Assembly: GCA_036346225.1 (NCBI GenBank)
Contig: JARFIW010001215.1
Coordinates: 2,676,501 to 2,740,500 of the forward strand
From: Platerodrilus igneus
Taxonomy: Eukaryota > Arthropoda > Insecta > Coleoptera > Lycidae
Direction: 5' to 3'
DNA length: 64,000 bases
Shown here: piece by piece, positions 1-12,500 of the stretch
Layout of the letters: each line of letters starts with the position of its first letter
How positions within the stretch are numbered: the stretch's first letter is position 1
Notes under the pieces: generated by a model
The model's input: the letters and a program-made list of their open reading frames with translations, nothing else
Told to the model about the DNA's origin: nothing
Database searches by the model: none
Program-made: the position numbers and the translations under genes

Positions 1-690
1 TAATATTTGGGCGAAGGGTATAGGGATTGTGGTTAATTGATGAAGTGAAGCGAGCTTGAAAGTAAATTGTGTTTGGACAGGTGTCTATGGAATGTGAAGG
101 AGTTTCGAGTTCCAATAGCGAAAAGCATGGGCAGAATGAAGAAGGAATGAGGTTAAAGGCATGAAATTTTGCTCGGAAGTTTTTGTGGCTGGTCATAAAG
201 TGGATTATTGTGGTGGATACAGAGATATGTCGAGGAACGTTTGAGATGGACGGACATATTTCGAAGGTTTGTCTGCCGAAGTTGGATGGGGTTCAATGCT
301 ACTACCATGAATAGATTGTAGAGTTATGTATTAAGGATTTGGTGTTTGTACGGGTTAGGTGCGGTAGATCGGACGATGAAATTTGAGGTTGCATAACGGG
401 ACAATGGAGTGTATGTGGATGTCTAGAGGTGGAATCAAAAAGCACTTGTACTTCTGTGAAATACGTTTCGACCTCATTACATAAATTCTAGTAATATATG
501 TTTAAGATTTTATCTCTGAGTATAATATTGCCAGAAACAAACATACGACTGGCGACATTTCTATACTCACTGTCGCGACACTTTTGAAACACTGCTACTA
601 CCTCTTTTACCTCCTGTCGAAGTTGTATTTTACTGGATAAATTCTAAACCACTATCGTGCATTTTCAAACTTTATAAAATATTTTTGTAG
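1..690. other. Non-coding, upstream intron of the lipase gene
   Basis: No exon could be recognised here. The + strand of the first 440 bases is strikingly rich in G and poor in C. The stretch ends in a good splice acceptor (TTTTTGTAG at about 682-690), so at least its right part is intron of the lipase gene. The N-terminal lipase exons (signal peptide, first half of the alpha/beta-hydrolase fold) must lie upstream of the window. Confidence 0.6.
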
Positions 691-1359
691 GAACCTTCGT
701 CGGTAAATTTATTGTAGACCTGATGAAAACTTACGGAGTTCCTCTAAGCAATATTCATATTATTGGTCATTCATTAGGATCACATGTATCTGGACACGCT
801 GGAAAAGAAGTATTCAACATGACAGCGCAGAAAGTATATCGCATAACTTCATTAGATGCCGCTGCTCCTCTATTTGAAGTTCTTCCGGTATTCCCAGGTT
901 TGGTAAAAGAAGATGCTGAGATTGTTGATGCTATTCACACCGATGGCGGCGTTTTTGGATACAAAAACGCATATGGTCACGTTGATTTTTTTCCAAACGG
1001 TGGAGTGTCAGTACAACCTGGGTGTCCTAAAGGCACAGAAGTGTTTTCTATTTTCGATATTAATACAATATTAGCAAATGGTGAGTATTTATTAATGTTT
1101 TACTACGAACAATAAATTTTTTGTAGTATTTTGTAGTCATACTCGAAGCTATATCTATTTTATAAAATCGATTAATAAAGAAAGTTACTCAGGGACTAAG
1201 TGTGGCTCATGGGATTTATTTAAAAATGGGCAATGTTCAGGTAATATGAAACTTATAATGGGGAATGGATATGTACATGGTCCTAACACAACAGGCAAAT
1301 TTTTTGGACATGCGCTAGAAAATCAAATTGCTCTTAAAAATGTACTAAAGAAAAAATAA
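691..1359 (+). CDS. Pancreatic-lipase-family lipase, C-terminal two exons (5' part outside window)
   Basis: Two exons, 691-1080 and 1127-1359, encode the C-terminal half of a secreted alpha/beta-hydrolase lipase of the insect pancreatic lipase/phospholipase A1 type. The donor GTGAG is at 1081 and the acceptor TTTTGTAG ends at 1126; only this join keeps the frame and restores the family motif CSHTRSY. The first exon is entered after two bases of a split codon. The nucleophile Ser lies in GHSLG (771-773), Asp in SLDAAAP (855-857) and His in CSH (1138-1140), so the triad is complete. The stretch IHTDGGVFGY...GHVDFFPNGG followed by QPGC is the conserved family loop. The usual LDPAGP around the Asp is here LDAAAP. 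One sequon (NMT) follows the active-site helix. The stop is at 1357-1359. Family knowledge predicts extracellular hydrolysis of neutral lipid or phospholipid; substrate cannot be told from this half. No frameshifts are seen, so the gene looks functional. Confidence 0.9.
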
Positions 1360-1412
1360 AAGCTTTTGAAATCATCTAATAAAATGTTTTACGCAGTTAC
1401 TCATCGCTAATG

Positions 1413-1418
1413 AATAAA
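1413..1418 (+). terminator. Candidate polyadenylation signal of the lipase gene
   Basis: A canonical AATAAA lies 54 bases after the lipase stop codon. Another AATAAA overlaps the stop itself (1355-1360), so the exact signal used is uncertain. Confidence 0.5.
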
Positions 1419-2339
1419 AAAGAAGATTGCAAATAATCGAATGTGAAACGAGTTAACACGAAACATGCCTTTAGTTTATTGGATATCCAAGTTTCCAACA
1501 TTATATTTATTAAATCTATTGTATTTTGTATAAAAGTAAAAAATCCTTCCACTTCCTGAATCCGGTTCTAGTTATTTTATAAATCGTTATCTACACGATA
1601 AATATATATATGTTAAGGTACCACCTCGGATTTTTATCGTTTTCGGGAAAGTTATGTGAACACGCACTGTGGATGCAAAGAAGTTGTCTACTTCAATTGG
1701 TTGTAAGACATCAGCCAGTTTGAATAAGCCAATCTCCAGCGAGACGAATAAGTGTTCGGACGATGATAATTAAAAAAACTAAATTGACCACTTTAATACC
1801 GGTATTTCTGGAAGTGACTGTGTTTTCGGGGAATGTGTGTGTTTCGATGTAGTGCTCGAATTTATCGCTCAAACCTTTTTACTTTTTCATATAGGGCACT
1901 ACCGAGATTCAGGAGACAACAAAGTTAAGAAATTTGAGAAAGCCCGAACCTAGCGAGCATTTCAGAAAGATTTCTTTGCCTAAGGCTCTAAAATGTAAGT
2001 GTTATTACTTTATGATGTTGTATATAGAAATTTGTATGATTGAACTTTAAAAATTAATTAAGTACGGGTCAGGGGATGGTAACGAGCCGAATTAGGGAGG
2101 CTCGTCGTAATAATTAAATATGCTTGTCACAAAAACCACAACACTAACGTACCTGTTTAAATACGAAGGTTAACAGGAGGTGTATTAAATAAAAGGAAAT
2201 GAAGGTTGTTTTACAATATTTATTATGCCGTTACATCGGTGCGAGAGCTTCAAATGGAATTTAATTTTCTTATTTGTCTAACATTTTGGTTAATCCGCTA
2301 TCTGACATTTAAGTGGACCCGATTCATCCCTCATACCTA
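1419..2339. other. Non-coding, no feature recognised
   Basis: AT-rich sequence after the lipase gene. No exon, RNA gene or recognisable repeat could be supported. A splice-donor-like ATGTAAG near 1993 has no convincing exon attached. Confidence 0.5.
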
Positions 2340-2800
2340 ACTGATGCTTAACGTGTTTTTACCTAGTCTAGCATTTTTGTTTCGGGCATGCAGCCCCAGT
2401 GCTCCGACTTAGACGTCGTTAACCATCCCTAAGCCCGTAAAGACAGCAGTCTATTGTTTTGATTTGATCCCTTTCCTTGTTTTGTTGTGTTTCCTTGATG
2501 TGTGATTGATTGTGTTTGCCCAGGTATGCATCTTTTGTTGCTTAGGGTTGTGTGTGTAGTGTTTGTGTTATGAGTGTGCTCCTCTTTCAATGCCGACCAC
2601 CGGAACTGCAAATAAGAGAGAGTTGAGCACAACAGCGCGTGCTCTGTCCGTCGGCAGCCCCAGTAATGTTTTAGATGGAATGGCCTTTTATCATCATGTA
2701 ATTGAGGTAAAGACGGTTCTCTCGAGTTGTGAAGCGGACATGACGTTTTCTGACCAATCGGTTGTTGGAAAGCCAGCCGCCGTGATTATTTCTTGACATG
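2340..2800 (+). mobile_element. Possible 5' end of a LINE (5' UTR and ORF1 start)
   Basis: This block is less AT-rich than its surroundings. It holds a T/G-rich leader followed by a short open frame (2563-2796, 77 codons; an internal ATG at 2590 gives a peptide starting MPTTGTANKREL). A base-balanced leader followed by a hydrophilic start is typical of ORF1 of I/Jockey/R1-group non-LTR retrotransposons, but no zinc knuckle or endonuclease is present, so the assignment rests on composition and layout only. It could instead be an unrelated short exon or chance open frame. Confidence 0.3.
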
Positions 2801-5800
2801 ACTCTCTTAACTTCAACCACATATGTGAAATAGTGCATTAAGCACCGGTGGAGTTTTATCCGTCATATCCTTTACCTAACCCTTTATCTCTATTATCTAT
2901 TTGGTGTTCCTGCCTACGTTTTATGTAAGCAACAAGCTTCACCGCGTACATGTAGTCCAAAAATGAAAATTCGCATCCACGACGTACAACCCCTGAGTTA
3001 AAAAAATTATTATTTGATACCAAGTTTGTTAATACGTATTGAAGTAATTTATTTTTTAGTTTATGAGTTATAAAGACAAGTCCTTTCTTGTAGGTTAATT
3101 CTGAATATTTTAACGCCTCAAATATACTTTCAACACCGTCCTTAATTTGAATTTGCCTAGAATGGGCGGAAATCCCGTAACAGAATAAGGATACACCGGC
3201 TGACTACAGTGAGGCATTAGCGAGTCTCTAAAAAAATTATACAAAAAATAATAAAAAGTAACAGTTCACTAGGTACAACTTCGATACCACGTTATTAATA
3301 AGGTTTTTAACACTGTCAGATTTATGGACGAGAACTCGCCTGGTACTGTGAACGACAAGTAATCTTTGGGGATTTTAGTTACATTAACCTTCTGGTGGAA
3401 TAGAGTTCCTCTCACAATCAATCAATATATTAGATCTAGAAGATACTACAGTCTCACGACGTCACTTAAATCTTTTGGTAATACAATCTCATAGTATTAT
3501 TCCTGTAAACAGGTACATATGAGTTTTTACGGTTATTTAAATAAAGTTCAACACCAGCTGAATAATAATACTCTTGAAAACAGGTACATACAAAATTTTA
3601 ACGTTACCTATTTACTATTGTTATACAATCTTCCACATCTTCCACCATTCACTTTGTTAACTTAAATTCCAAAGTACGGTCTTTGTACATCTAATGAAGT
3701 AAACAATATAACCTACAATACGGATGGACGTTCTATAGCTTTAATGTCTTGCTGAATAGGTCTTATAAACACATACCACCACAAAACTAAAGAACAATTT
3801 CTAAATATTTATACTAACCTTATAGGTTAGTACCAATTTAATAAAGATCATCTATTTTACCAGCTCAAATCCATATTAAAAAAGGATTATTTTTAGTTCC
3901 CACCAAATGGTATGGAACTATCCTGCCCATAATCGATCACAGGTATTATTGAATACCCGTGAATAGACATGTTGAGCGCCCGATTGCTACTTTCTAGCCA
4001 ATGGGATTCTTCGACTTCCCGTATCTATAATGAACCTTTACATGTCTATTCGTTACTGGTTCGCAAGTAATTAATTCATTGACTATCGGCGGCTGTTTAG
4101 TTTTTGCGTGTCTTCTACTCTCATGTGGTCGAGGGTGTTATAAGGCTGTAAAATATTTCTATCCTACGTAAATCAGGTATGATGCATTTTGGTTTACTTA
4201 AGTTAGGGTTACCTGTAAATGTCTTAAGGAATATAAATGAATACATTGTATTGTTATGAAATGGTTAAATCTTCTAAAATCTGATATTCGTAAATTTTAC
4301 TAAAAAATCACCGTGTTTTAAATGGTTACTAAATTGTATGAATATACTTCTGATATGGTCTGGAGTTTACTTGGTATTGCAAGTTTGTAACTTCAATTCT
4401 GCTCCATTTAACTAAAATCTGTAAAAGCTCTTCTATATTTGGAACAATTATTATAAGAAACATGAGTATTAATAATTCCACCGTTATTTACTTGTTTATT
4501 TAAAATGATTTTTTTGTTATAAAAACTTACTGTAACAAATGTTCTGTTTATTTTGTTTGTAGTTTTCAAATAATTTATGGACCTAAGTTCTGTCCCAATA
4601 TGTACTTGACAGAAATAAAACAAGGCTTTGGTGGTTTTTAAGTTCGTTATCCTTAATAAAACTAAAATTTGATTGAAATATATTGCTTACTGAACAGTAC
4701 TACCATAAAATCAAAATATACAGAGTGCATCAATATTAATTTGGTTCGTTCAAGTCTAATTTTCCTCCTTTTGCCTTCGGTTTCTATTTAACGTAACGCT
4801 GATGCGTTAATTAAAGCTTATGAACCATCTGACAGATATATGGAAAATATTTTTAGTAGTGGTTTCCAAGATCAAGTATGTATATTAAAAACAGGGTTTA
4901 CTACATTGTCATACAAATTCATCAATCATGGGTAAAGCGTTTATTGTGTATCTTTGAAGTTTTAAATTTAAAGACGATGATTTTATATACAAGGAAGCAA
5001 ATCTCTAAATTTTTTTTAGTATGGTGGAATAGTTATGATCTATTTCATGAACGTATAATTATTTCATGGTTTCTCTGTTACTATAACAATGTTCAATCAA
5101 CCCTATTCGTTTTTACCAGGCATTTTAAGAAAACGCCATAACTTCATCCCATAATTCGAACCAAACTTAGATCCGCACTGAATAAAAAATTTCTGGATCT
5201 GGGTTTTAAGCTAATTTTCATATTAGTCGAGCCCTGCCTATCAGGGTATATGTTCGAGTGAAGCTATTCGAGCATCTTTACAAACAGTAATCGATTTCCA
5301 CCTTCTCCCATAGTATGTACTATGGTGTGAAAGAAATGGATGTAGTTTGTAAAATAATAATTTGATACTCAGTTTGCTAATATGTATTAATTTAAAAGGT
5401 AAGCATTGTGTTATAATTAAATTATATTGTTGATTTGAAACGTAAATTATTTTATTTATAAATTCGGTGTAATGTACCGCACCATTGTTACGCTTCTTTG
5501 GCTTCACAAGCCTTATTTCAATAATTAATCATAAGGAATTTCCAATGCTAAAATGAAAGTATATTGACCATCGTAATTTAGCTAGTATAAGTAGGTTATG
5601 ACGCACAAAAATGCAGTTTTGAATTCTTGTGCACTGTCCGAAATTATCAAGAATAGTTTAGTATGTTTGTTACATATTTTGTGTAAAAGGATGTATGTTA
5701 TTGCTTGGACCAATAAAAACGTGCGATATAAAAAAGGCGTTTTTACAAGTTGGTGAGACAAGCGCATGATCGGAGATTACCTTGGGCTACTTTTTTGAGC

Positions 5801-6278
5801 AGATGAAGGGAGCAGTCAGTGCGTGTAATGCAGTGAAGTCACCTTTGAATTCGTACTTGTTTCCCTCTTAATACCTTATCTGTGCTCCCAGTTTTAATTG
5901 TTGCAAGTTATCAACAAACTTCACTGCAATTTACGGAATTAAAAGTCAATGAATCTTCCGACTCAAGCGTACGTTGAGGTGAATAAAATCCATAATACTA
6001 GGATCATATATTTGGCGCTACTTTAACTTAGCTATCTACTTTAAATAAAGCCAAGCTATATTATGTTGCTAATTAGTAGTCTTTTTGTATTGAAAGTCTG
6101 TGTAATATTATTGCGCCCTCTCTATGACCCCGTTAAATGTACGGTTTACCTATATTATCGTTTTCGCCTGTCAATTTGACGACGGATACCATTTGGGCAA
6201 GCGTGCGAGTGACCACCATACCTTTGTTACGAGCAACAAATTGAGTTATAAAAACAAACTTGATATTTTGTGTTATTT
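2801..6278. other. AT-rich intergenic DNA between convergent genes
   Basis: No exon is supported. Two small items are visible. First, an inverted pair, GAATAGACATGT at about 3961 and ACATGTCTATTC at about 4038, could end a small hairpin element. Second, about 65 bp at 4418-4485 is an inverted copy of 55085-55150. The lipase gene (+) and the TOG gene (-) converge across this interval. Confidence 0.45.
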
Positions 6279-6284
6279 TTTATT
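6279..6284 (-). terminator. Candidate polyadenylation signal of the TOG-domain gene
   Basis: TTTATT on the + strand is AATAAA on the - strand, about 155 bases after the stop codon at 6440. A second AATAAA (6439-6444) overlaps the stop. No cleavage site can be verified. Confidence 0.45.
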
Positions 6285-6439
6285 ATAATTGGAAGATAAC
6301 GTCTAACTTATGTAAACTACAAAAACATTTTAACAGTTATAAAATGTACGTGTTAGTAACAAATAACCAAAATACTATAGACATTCATAGCAAAACGTTT
6401 TACACCTAAAATCGTATCAAAATTCAGATCCAGCTGAAT

Positions 6440-6563
6440 TTATTGTAGATTTCTAAGCGTTTTCTGTATATGCCTCATAGTAGTAACTGGAATAGCTTCA
6501 GATACTGCTTTATAAAACTGACTATGATTTGACAAGTTTCCAAACATGATCTTAGCATGTTTT
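6440..6563 (-). CDS. TOG gene last exon
   Basis: It follows acceptor AAATTTTAG after a 52-bp intron and encodes KHAKIMFGNLSNHSQFYKA and onward to RNLQ and a stop at 6442-6440. The terminal ...VRNLQ/LRNLQ is a hallmark of TOGARAM C-termini, so the protein end is secure. Confidence 0.85.
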
Positions 6564-9500
6564 CTAAAATTTAAACCAATTAGGAATTTCTTCACTAAGC
6601 TGGTAAAATACATACCTTGTCTCAAGATTGCCTTCCATCAACATATTTGCACCTGAAATCAATATCCTATCCCTAGTATCCCTGGGAAGTTGAAAAACTT
6701 TTTCAGATCCTAGTCGATTGGTAAGTGAGCTAAGTAATCTAGCTGCTGCGCAGCGAACTATTGCGTTTTGATGGCAGGCTCCTTTGCTGGCAATGACTGC
6801 AACGACCCTAGGTACAGCTATATTCAGGCACATACTGTCTAATGCTGCATTTGCATCACTGCGCAAAAATTTGTTTGTGTCAGCCGTTCTGTGAAGTAGA
6901 GGAACTGCTAGCTCTTCAAGGTGCTGTAAATAAATAGAAAATAATATTTTAGTATGAAGTAAAATTATAATTCAAATAAGCATTGTTTTAACAAACTTTC
7001 ACTAAATACTTTAATCCCTACCTGCAAAGTCTTTAAACACTCTGTTTATTAAAGCCTTTGGGTGCCGAACCACCGGGATAAACCATCATAGTGTCTGTCC
7101 GAAAAATGTTAGGCCTGGGAAACGGCTTGCGGTTTCCAACGCCGTTTGATGTTGATGGAGCTTTGTGTACACGTTTCTCATTTTCTACTAATTTAAAGTA
7201 ATAACAAAACTCAGGCAGGGTTCACCTAACCTATATTATCACAGTAAATAACAAAAAAAAAACTAAACTCTATTCTTATTTGACAAACATGCTTGTATCT
7301 AAAAAAAGAACAAGCTAAAATTATTAATTTTATACTGCTACGTTCTATTTCATATTTAAAAAAACGCTTTAATGCCTCATTGCCGTAAAAACCATTTCAG
7401 TTCCTACCTATTTTAATTTATACTTCTATAAATTCAATTTGCGTGGATAGGCAACCAACTATACGCGTCCTTCGTTAAATTCACGAGTTCGGTTACTTAC
7501 ATTTCTTATCTCGCACCTATAGAACTTTGTTACACTTGCTAGATCCTTATCTAAAACGCAAACTTGACGAATGCGCGTGGTTTAAAATGGGTTCTTTTGG
7601 CGTTCAAATAGTTGGGTTTTAAAAACAGTTGGTAATTTTTGCTAGAGATGTAATTAAAGAAAATGTATTAGTTTCGGTGTTGTTAGTTTTGTTAAGCAAA
7701 ATGGGATTCGTACATTTTAGTTAAAGTTGTCGTTTGCTTTGGAAAGCAAAAGTTATGTTTTTCTCCACCGTTTGTTTTATCTTGTGCAACTCCAACAGAA
7801 GTAGTGATTTTCTACAAATAAGTATTTGTTAGCGGTTTTAAACATAAAAACAACTTCAAGTGAGATGTCATGATGGCTATTGTTACCAAGCAGTTTTAAT
7901 CATTCAATAACAAACGTGACCTGGAGTGCGGGACTATGTTTAAAATAGAAAGTAATCGCTTTGTTAACGTTTATAAATATGATATTTATTTTATAACAAC
8001 GAATGAAGGTGTGATTTTCCTTTTCTATAAACATACCTTTTTAACGAAATACTGTCATGAAGATGGAATCAACCGAAAATACTATAATTAAAACGGTTGA
8101 GAATTAGAGCAGATATTTGGAGACGAAAAATATAACACACTTCAACTTGAATTACTATGTAAAATCCACTGGGGCAAATCGGTGTTGGGTTTTTTTTCTT
8201 TTTTGTGACCTTCTACTCTACAACTAGTTAGTTAGTACATAATTCTTTTGGTTCCTTTTTTATTGTTGTGATAATTGGTGTGAACAACCTACGTTGCTTT
8301 TTTTCTTGTCCGCACGGAATACCGTAACGAGACATCCAACCAAATTAACTAGTACATGTGAATATGCGGATATAATTGTGGTGCCGATCCATTTAAGAAT
8401 TTACGAGGTTTTAATACGCTTTAACCAGCGTGCACCAACGTAACAGTTCTCTTAATGATAAACTTTATTCAGTCGTATTTTTACAACCAATCACAATCAT
8501 TGTATAAACAACAACATGAAATGCGTAGCTGGTGAAAAGCAAAAATTTAATAATTTACAGGTTTTGTTGGTCTTGTACAAAACTCCGAGCGATCGTTTAG
8601 TTTAGGAAAGGCGTTGCAGGTAATCCAATACTCCAACTTAGCGTTAAATGAAAGCAGAATCTTTCGCCTGTGACGGTTTTTTTATTCCGCGTTTTTACTT
8701 GCGCTTTGGGAACTTATCTTCTAACAATGCCGGAGTTTTTAATACCGTCACTTTTACTACCCGAACTACAATCTTATCCACACGCGATGGTTGAGTAGTG
8801 CTGTTTTTCTGTTTGGTCTCTAATAACCAAAGATAGAAGTTCCCTCCTTATAATCCGTCGGTTTTTATAAGTTACGTCCCAGGGTATTACCCAAATAACT
8901 CGCTTCTACGAATTGTACGTCTATAGCTGTCCTATTCTCGAGTTCAATGTCATTCTGTTTTTGCATACAGTCATCTTGTTCTCACACTGTTAAATGTGGT
9001 GAGTTTATTTACGTTCGCAACGCACCTTCTTATGAGTGTAAATTTATAAGTATATAATTATTAAAGTAATCGACCATGGTCTCCGTTTTTTTGAATTCCT
9101 ATGAGCGTTCCATTCATCCCACGCTTTACATGCAACGCCTTAATTTTTTATGGCGGGTTTTATGACTATTGGTGTTGTAGGGTGTGCCAGTCTAATTTCA
9201 TGATTCAATAGTTTGTTTTTGAACTTATGTTTTAGAAGCTTATTAGCTTTTTTAAGCCGGTTATTTAGCCAGATTTGTCTGTATTTTTCTAAATTTAATA
9301 GAAAAGTGTAAAGTTCCAATTTTTATTACTGGTTGTATAAAAATAAACTAGGTCTTAACTACTTCAATCCTTTACCCTAATTTAGTATCGTATTGGAATA
9401 GTAAGCAAACGGTCAAAGCTTCTATAAATCTTCCAGGCACTTTTCGTACAGAAAGCCCATTTTACCAACTCAAATTAACAAACCTTTCCTATTACCCAAT

Positions 9501-12500
9501 GTATACTTAAATAACGCACTAACGCTACAAAGCTCGGCACAAAATTAACATTCGACAACAAAATTGAAAGCAGGGACAGAAAGTATGTGTCAAAAATAGC
9601 AGATTTTACATCACAAATATCTACATTTATGTCCCAGAACTAGCATCTCCAAATTATCTCAATTAAACTACTTTAGTCTAATTAATACAATACCTTTTTC
9701 GCTTTCGATCATAAATGCAATTTATAATACACCCTATAACTTTCTTCCTTGTAGATGTTGTAGTAAATACCTACACAGGATTTTTAATCACAATTTAGCA
9801 AAGCGTGCTGATTTACAAAAGATTATTGAAGAATAAATCAGAAGTTCCCAACTGGCCAACTTGTTTTATGCCAACAGTAACGCGATCGGGATACGCTAGA
9901 AATAAATTAAATGGGTAAGAAAAATGTTTAAAGTTGAATGGACAGGCTAAGTGTGATCCCATCCTGAATAGTTTAATAAGTCAAAATTTTGACACTATAA
10001 AAGTAATAAAGATTATTTCTTTTAGATGCAGTGTAAACGTAATAATCCAGGACGATATATACAAACTCGCTAAAATAAAAGTTTTTATAAATCATACAAT
10101 GTAATAAATATGTATTACAAGAGTGTCAAATAGATATAGAACGCAGGGCGTCATGCAATAAACAAAACCACAGAGCATACATTAATGAAATATATTAATG
10201 CGTTAGAAATGGAGAAACTGTTAACAGGAAGATTATATTGGAGAAATGGCTAAACGTTCAAGGAATTGCAAAAGTGACTGTTATGCAATTAACGAAACAA
10301 TAACCATATTATTAACCATAGATTAAACTTTTACATTGTATTACCGGATGCTGACGGTAATTAATAGGATTTTTATAGTGCGAGAAGTGATAGGTGTTAG
10401 TCATCAGACAGAAATGAATAAATTAATTATTCGTGAACAGGTAAGTAAAAAGATAGAAATGTAGTAATACGAGTGAGTAGTGTAGGGGGAGTTTAAAACT
10501 AAAAAAGCACAGTTACAAGATGAAACTATAGATCTCGCAGGAAAAAAACGCGACGCGTGACTTATTTTTTACTGTATGGGTACGTTTCAATTTACAAATT
10601 CGTAGAATGATTGTTACGTCCGGTTGAAAAGGGGTTATGACTGGAGAGCCTCCCCCCCCGCATGAATTAAAAATTTTTATGTTATGTTGTGTTAAGGGAG
10701 TTGTGCTATTTAAAAGAAAACCACATAGCTGGGAGAATAGAAAGTAGAAATACAGTTTCTGGACATCCGTAATCTTTTTAAAAGATGAAATTTAACAGTG
10801 ACTAGAATGAGCTTTTTTGTTTAGATTTATTAATTATGCGCCTGTGGACTTAAAATATCAATTGTTTGTATCTAAGTAATAGGAAATTAATTAAAATGCA
10901 AGTAATTATTTTATTGGAAGAAGTTAGCGATAAAATTGGTGTATATTAATGTTAAATTTAAGCGTTATTACTGAAATTATGCTGGTAAAAGAGTGACAAT
11001 TTAGTATTTTTAATGAGCATTGGAAAAGATAAGGGAAACGTTGGTATTTAACTGTTGACTATGTTTGTTATGGGAATTTCCAGACAATTGGATTTAAAAT
11101 GTCTATGTAACTTAATATGTGAAAATTGGAGTGACAATATTGTTGATGAATTTAGCTTAATTTTTTATAGGATTTCTTTTAGTAATACTTGGCCAGAGTG
11201 ACGTTAAGAAACTAGGTTTTTCTAAATCATATTTGTATTTACATTGCAATTATTTAGTGTCAATAGAAGTTAAGCATAGATTAAATTTGTATTTATGTAT
11301 GAACGAAGATAAAAACTAGGCCATTGTGAAAGTGTTAGAGTCGTATTCCGGGAGGACTTGAGTTCAAAAATTTTATTTAATTCGATAACAATTTAATAAG
11401 TGTTTCCAAGCAGTGGCAAGAAAGAAAAAATATAATATGATAATTTTAAGAAACCAGACGCAAGAGGCCTGTTTAAAAAAGCCGTTTCCCGTTTAGGGAT
11501 AATTTCAAAGGGATTGCTGAGACGAGACGGTTTGGCGCCCCTCAGTTATGACAGAAAGAAAAACCTTTAGGGTTAAGTGAATATTGCAATGCAGTTTGTT
11601 TGTATTTGCGCCATATCTACTATTTTTTATTTCATTATTTTTCAATTTTTACAGTTTTTTCAATAGAAACCCACTCCCACACTACTGTGGTTCCGTAAAG
11701 CGCCTTTAAATTATTTAAGGTCCTTGCCCCCTCAAGAAATATCTACAATGATAACGTATTGCTCATTTTACTTGTAACACCACTTCCGCTACCCTTATTA
11801 AAATAATTTTTTTAGAACACATTCTACTAGCAGAATAACCAAGAAGATGGTGTTATACCACTACAACCAATAACATTTTATAAAATATGTAACCTATTGA
11901 AACGACGTTATGTTAATACGTATAATTTTGAATTGGTTAATATTCCGGGAGCGGGGACGCCTTAATAGTGAATACGCCGACTATGCACGGTGACGTGGGA
12001 GAACTTCTGAGGAAAAATATAAAAGCGGGGCCTGCCAAATTACTCTGTGAAAGGCATTCTAACTTTCATTTGTTGCAATTGATAGGGTGCAGAACCACTG
12101 CCATTTCGGCAAACTTTTCTCACGATATTTCCCGCTACCTGAAAGGCGGTTATCCAATTAGCATGTGTTTTCGTCTCTCATTATTTCATACTTTACCCCT
12201 CGATAAAACTTAAAGGAATACAATTCACTAAGTTCGGTACACTTAAAAAAATTTAAAATGGAGTTTCCTCTAATACTGACTATTGCTGTTACATAACTAG
12301 GGTGACTGGGTATCCTTTCACAATTTGGTTCTTTTTATCTTCTTTGATAAATAAAACTCCACTTAATATCTATTAACATTAAATAGTTGAAATATAGGTA
12401 CCAGTACATTTTTTTTAAAGAAAAGCAAACCTAACTTTCTACATCTTTCTATCATCACACTGACCAGATACTCAAACACATTTCCGAAAGGTCTTTAACA

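Noticed and set aside
7045..7160. GC-richer patch suspected of being an RNA gene
   Set aside because: I could not fold it into a tRNA cloverleaf or match it to rRNA or snRNA sequence.
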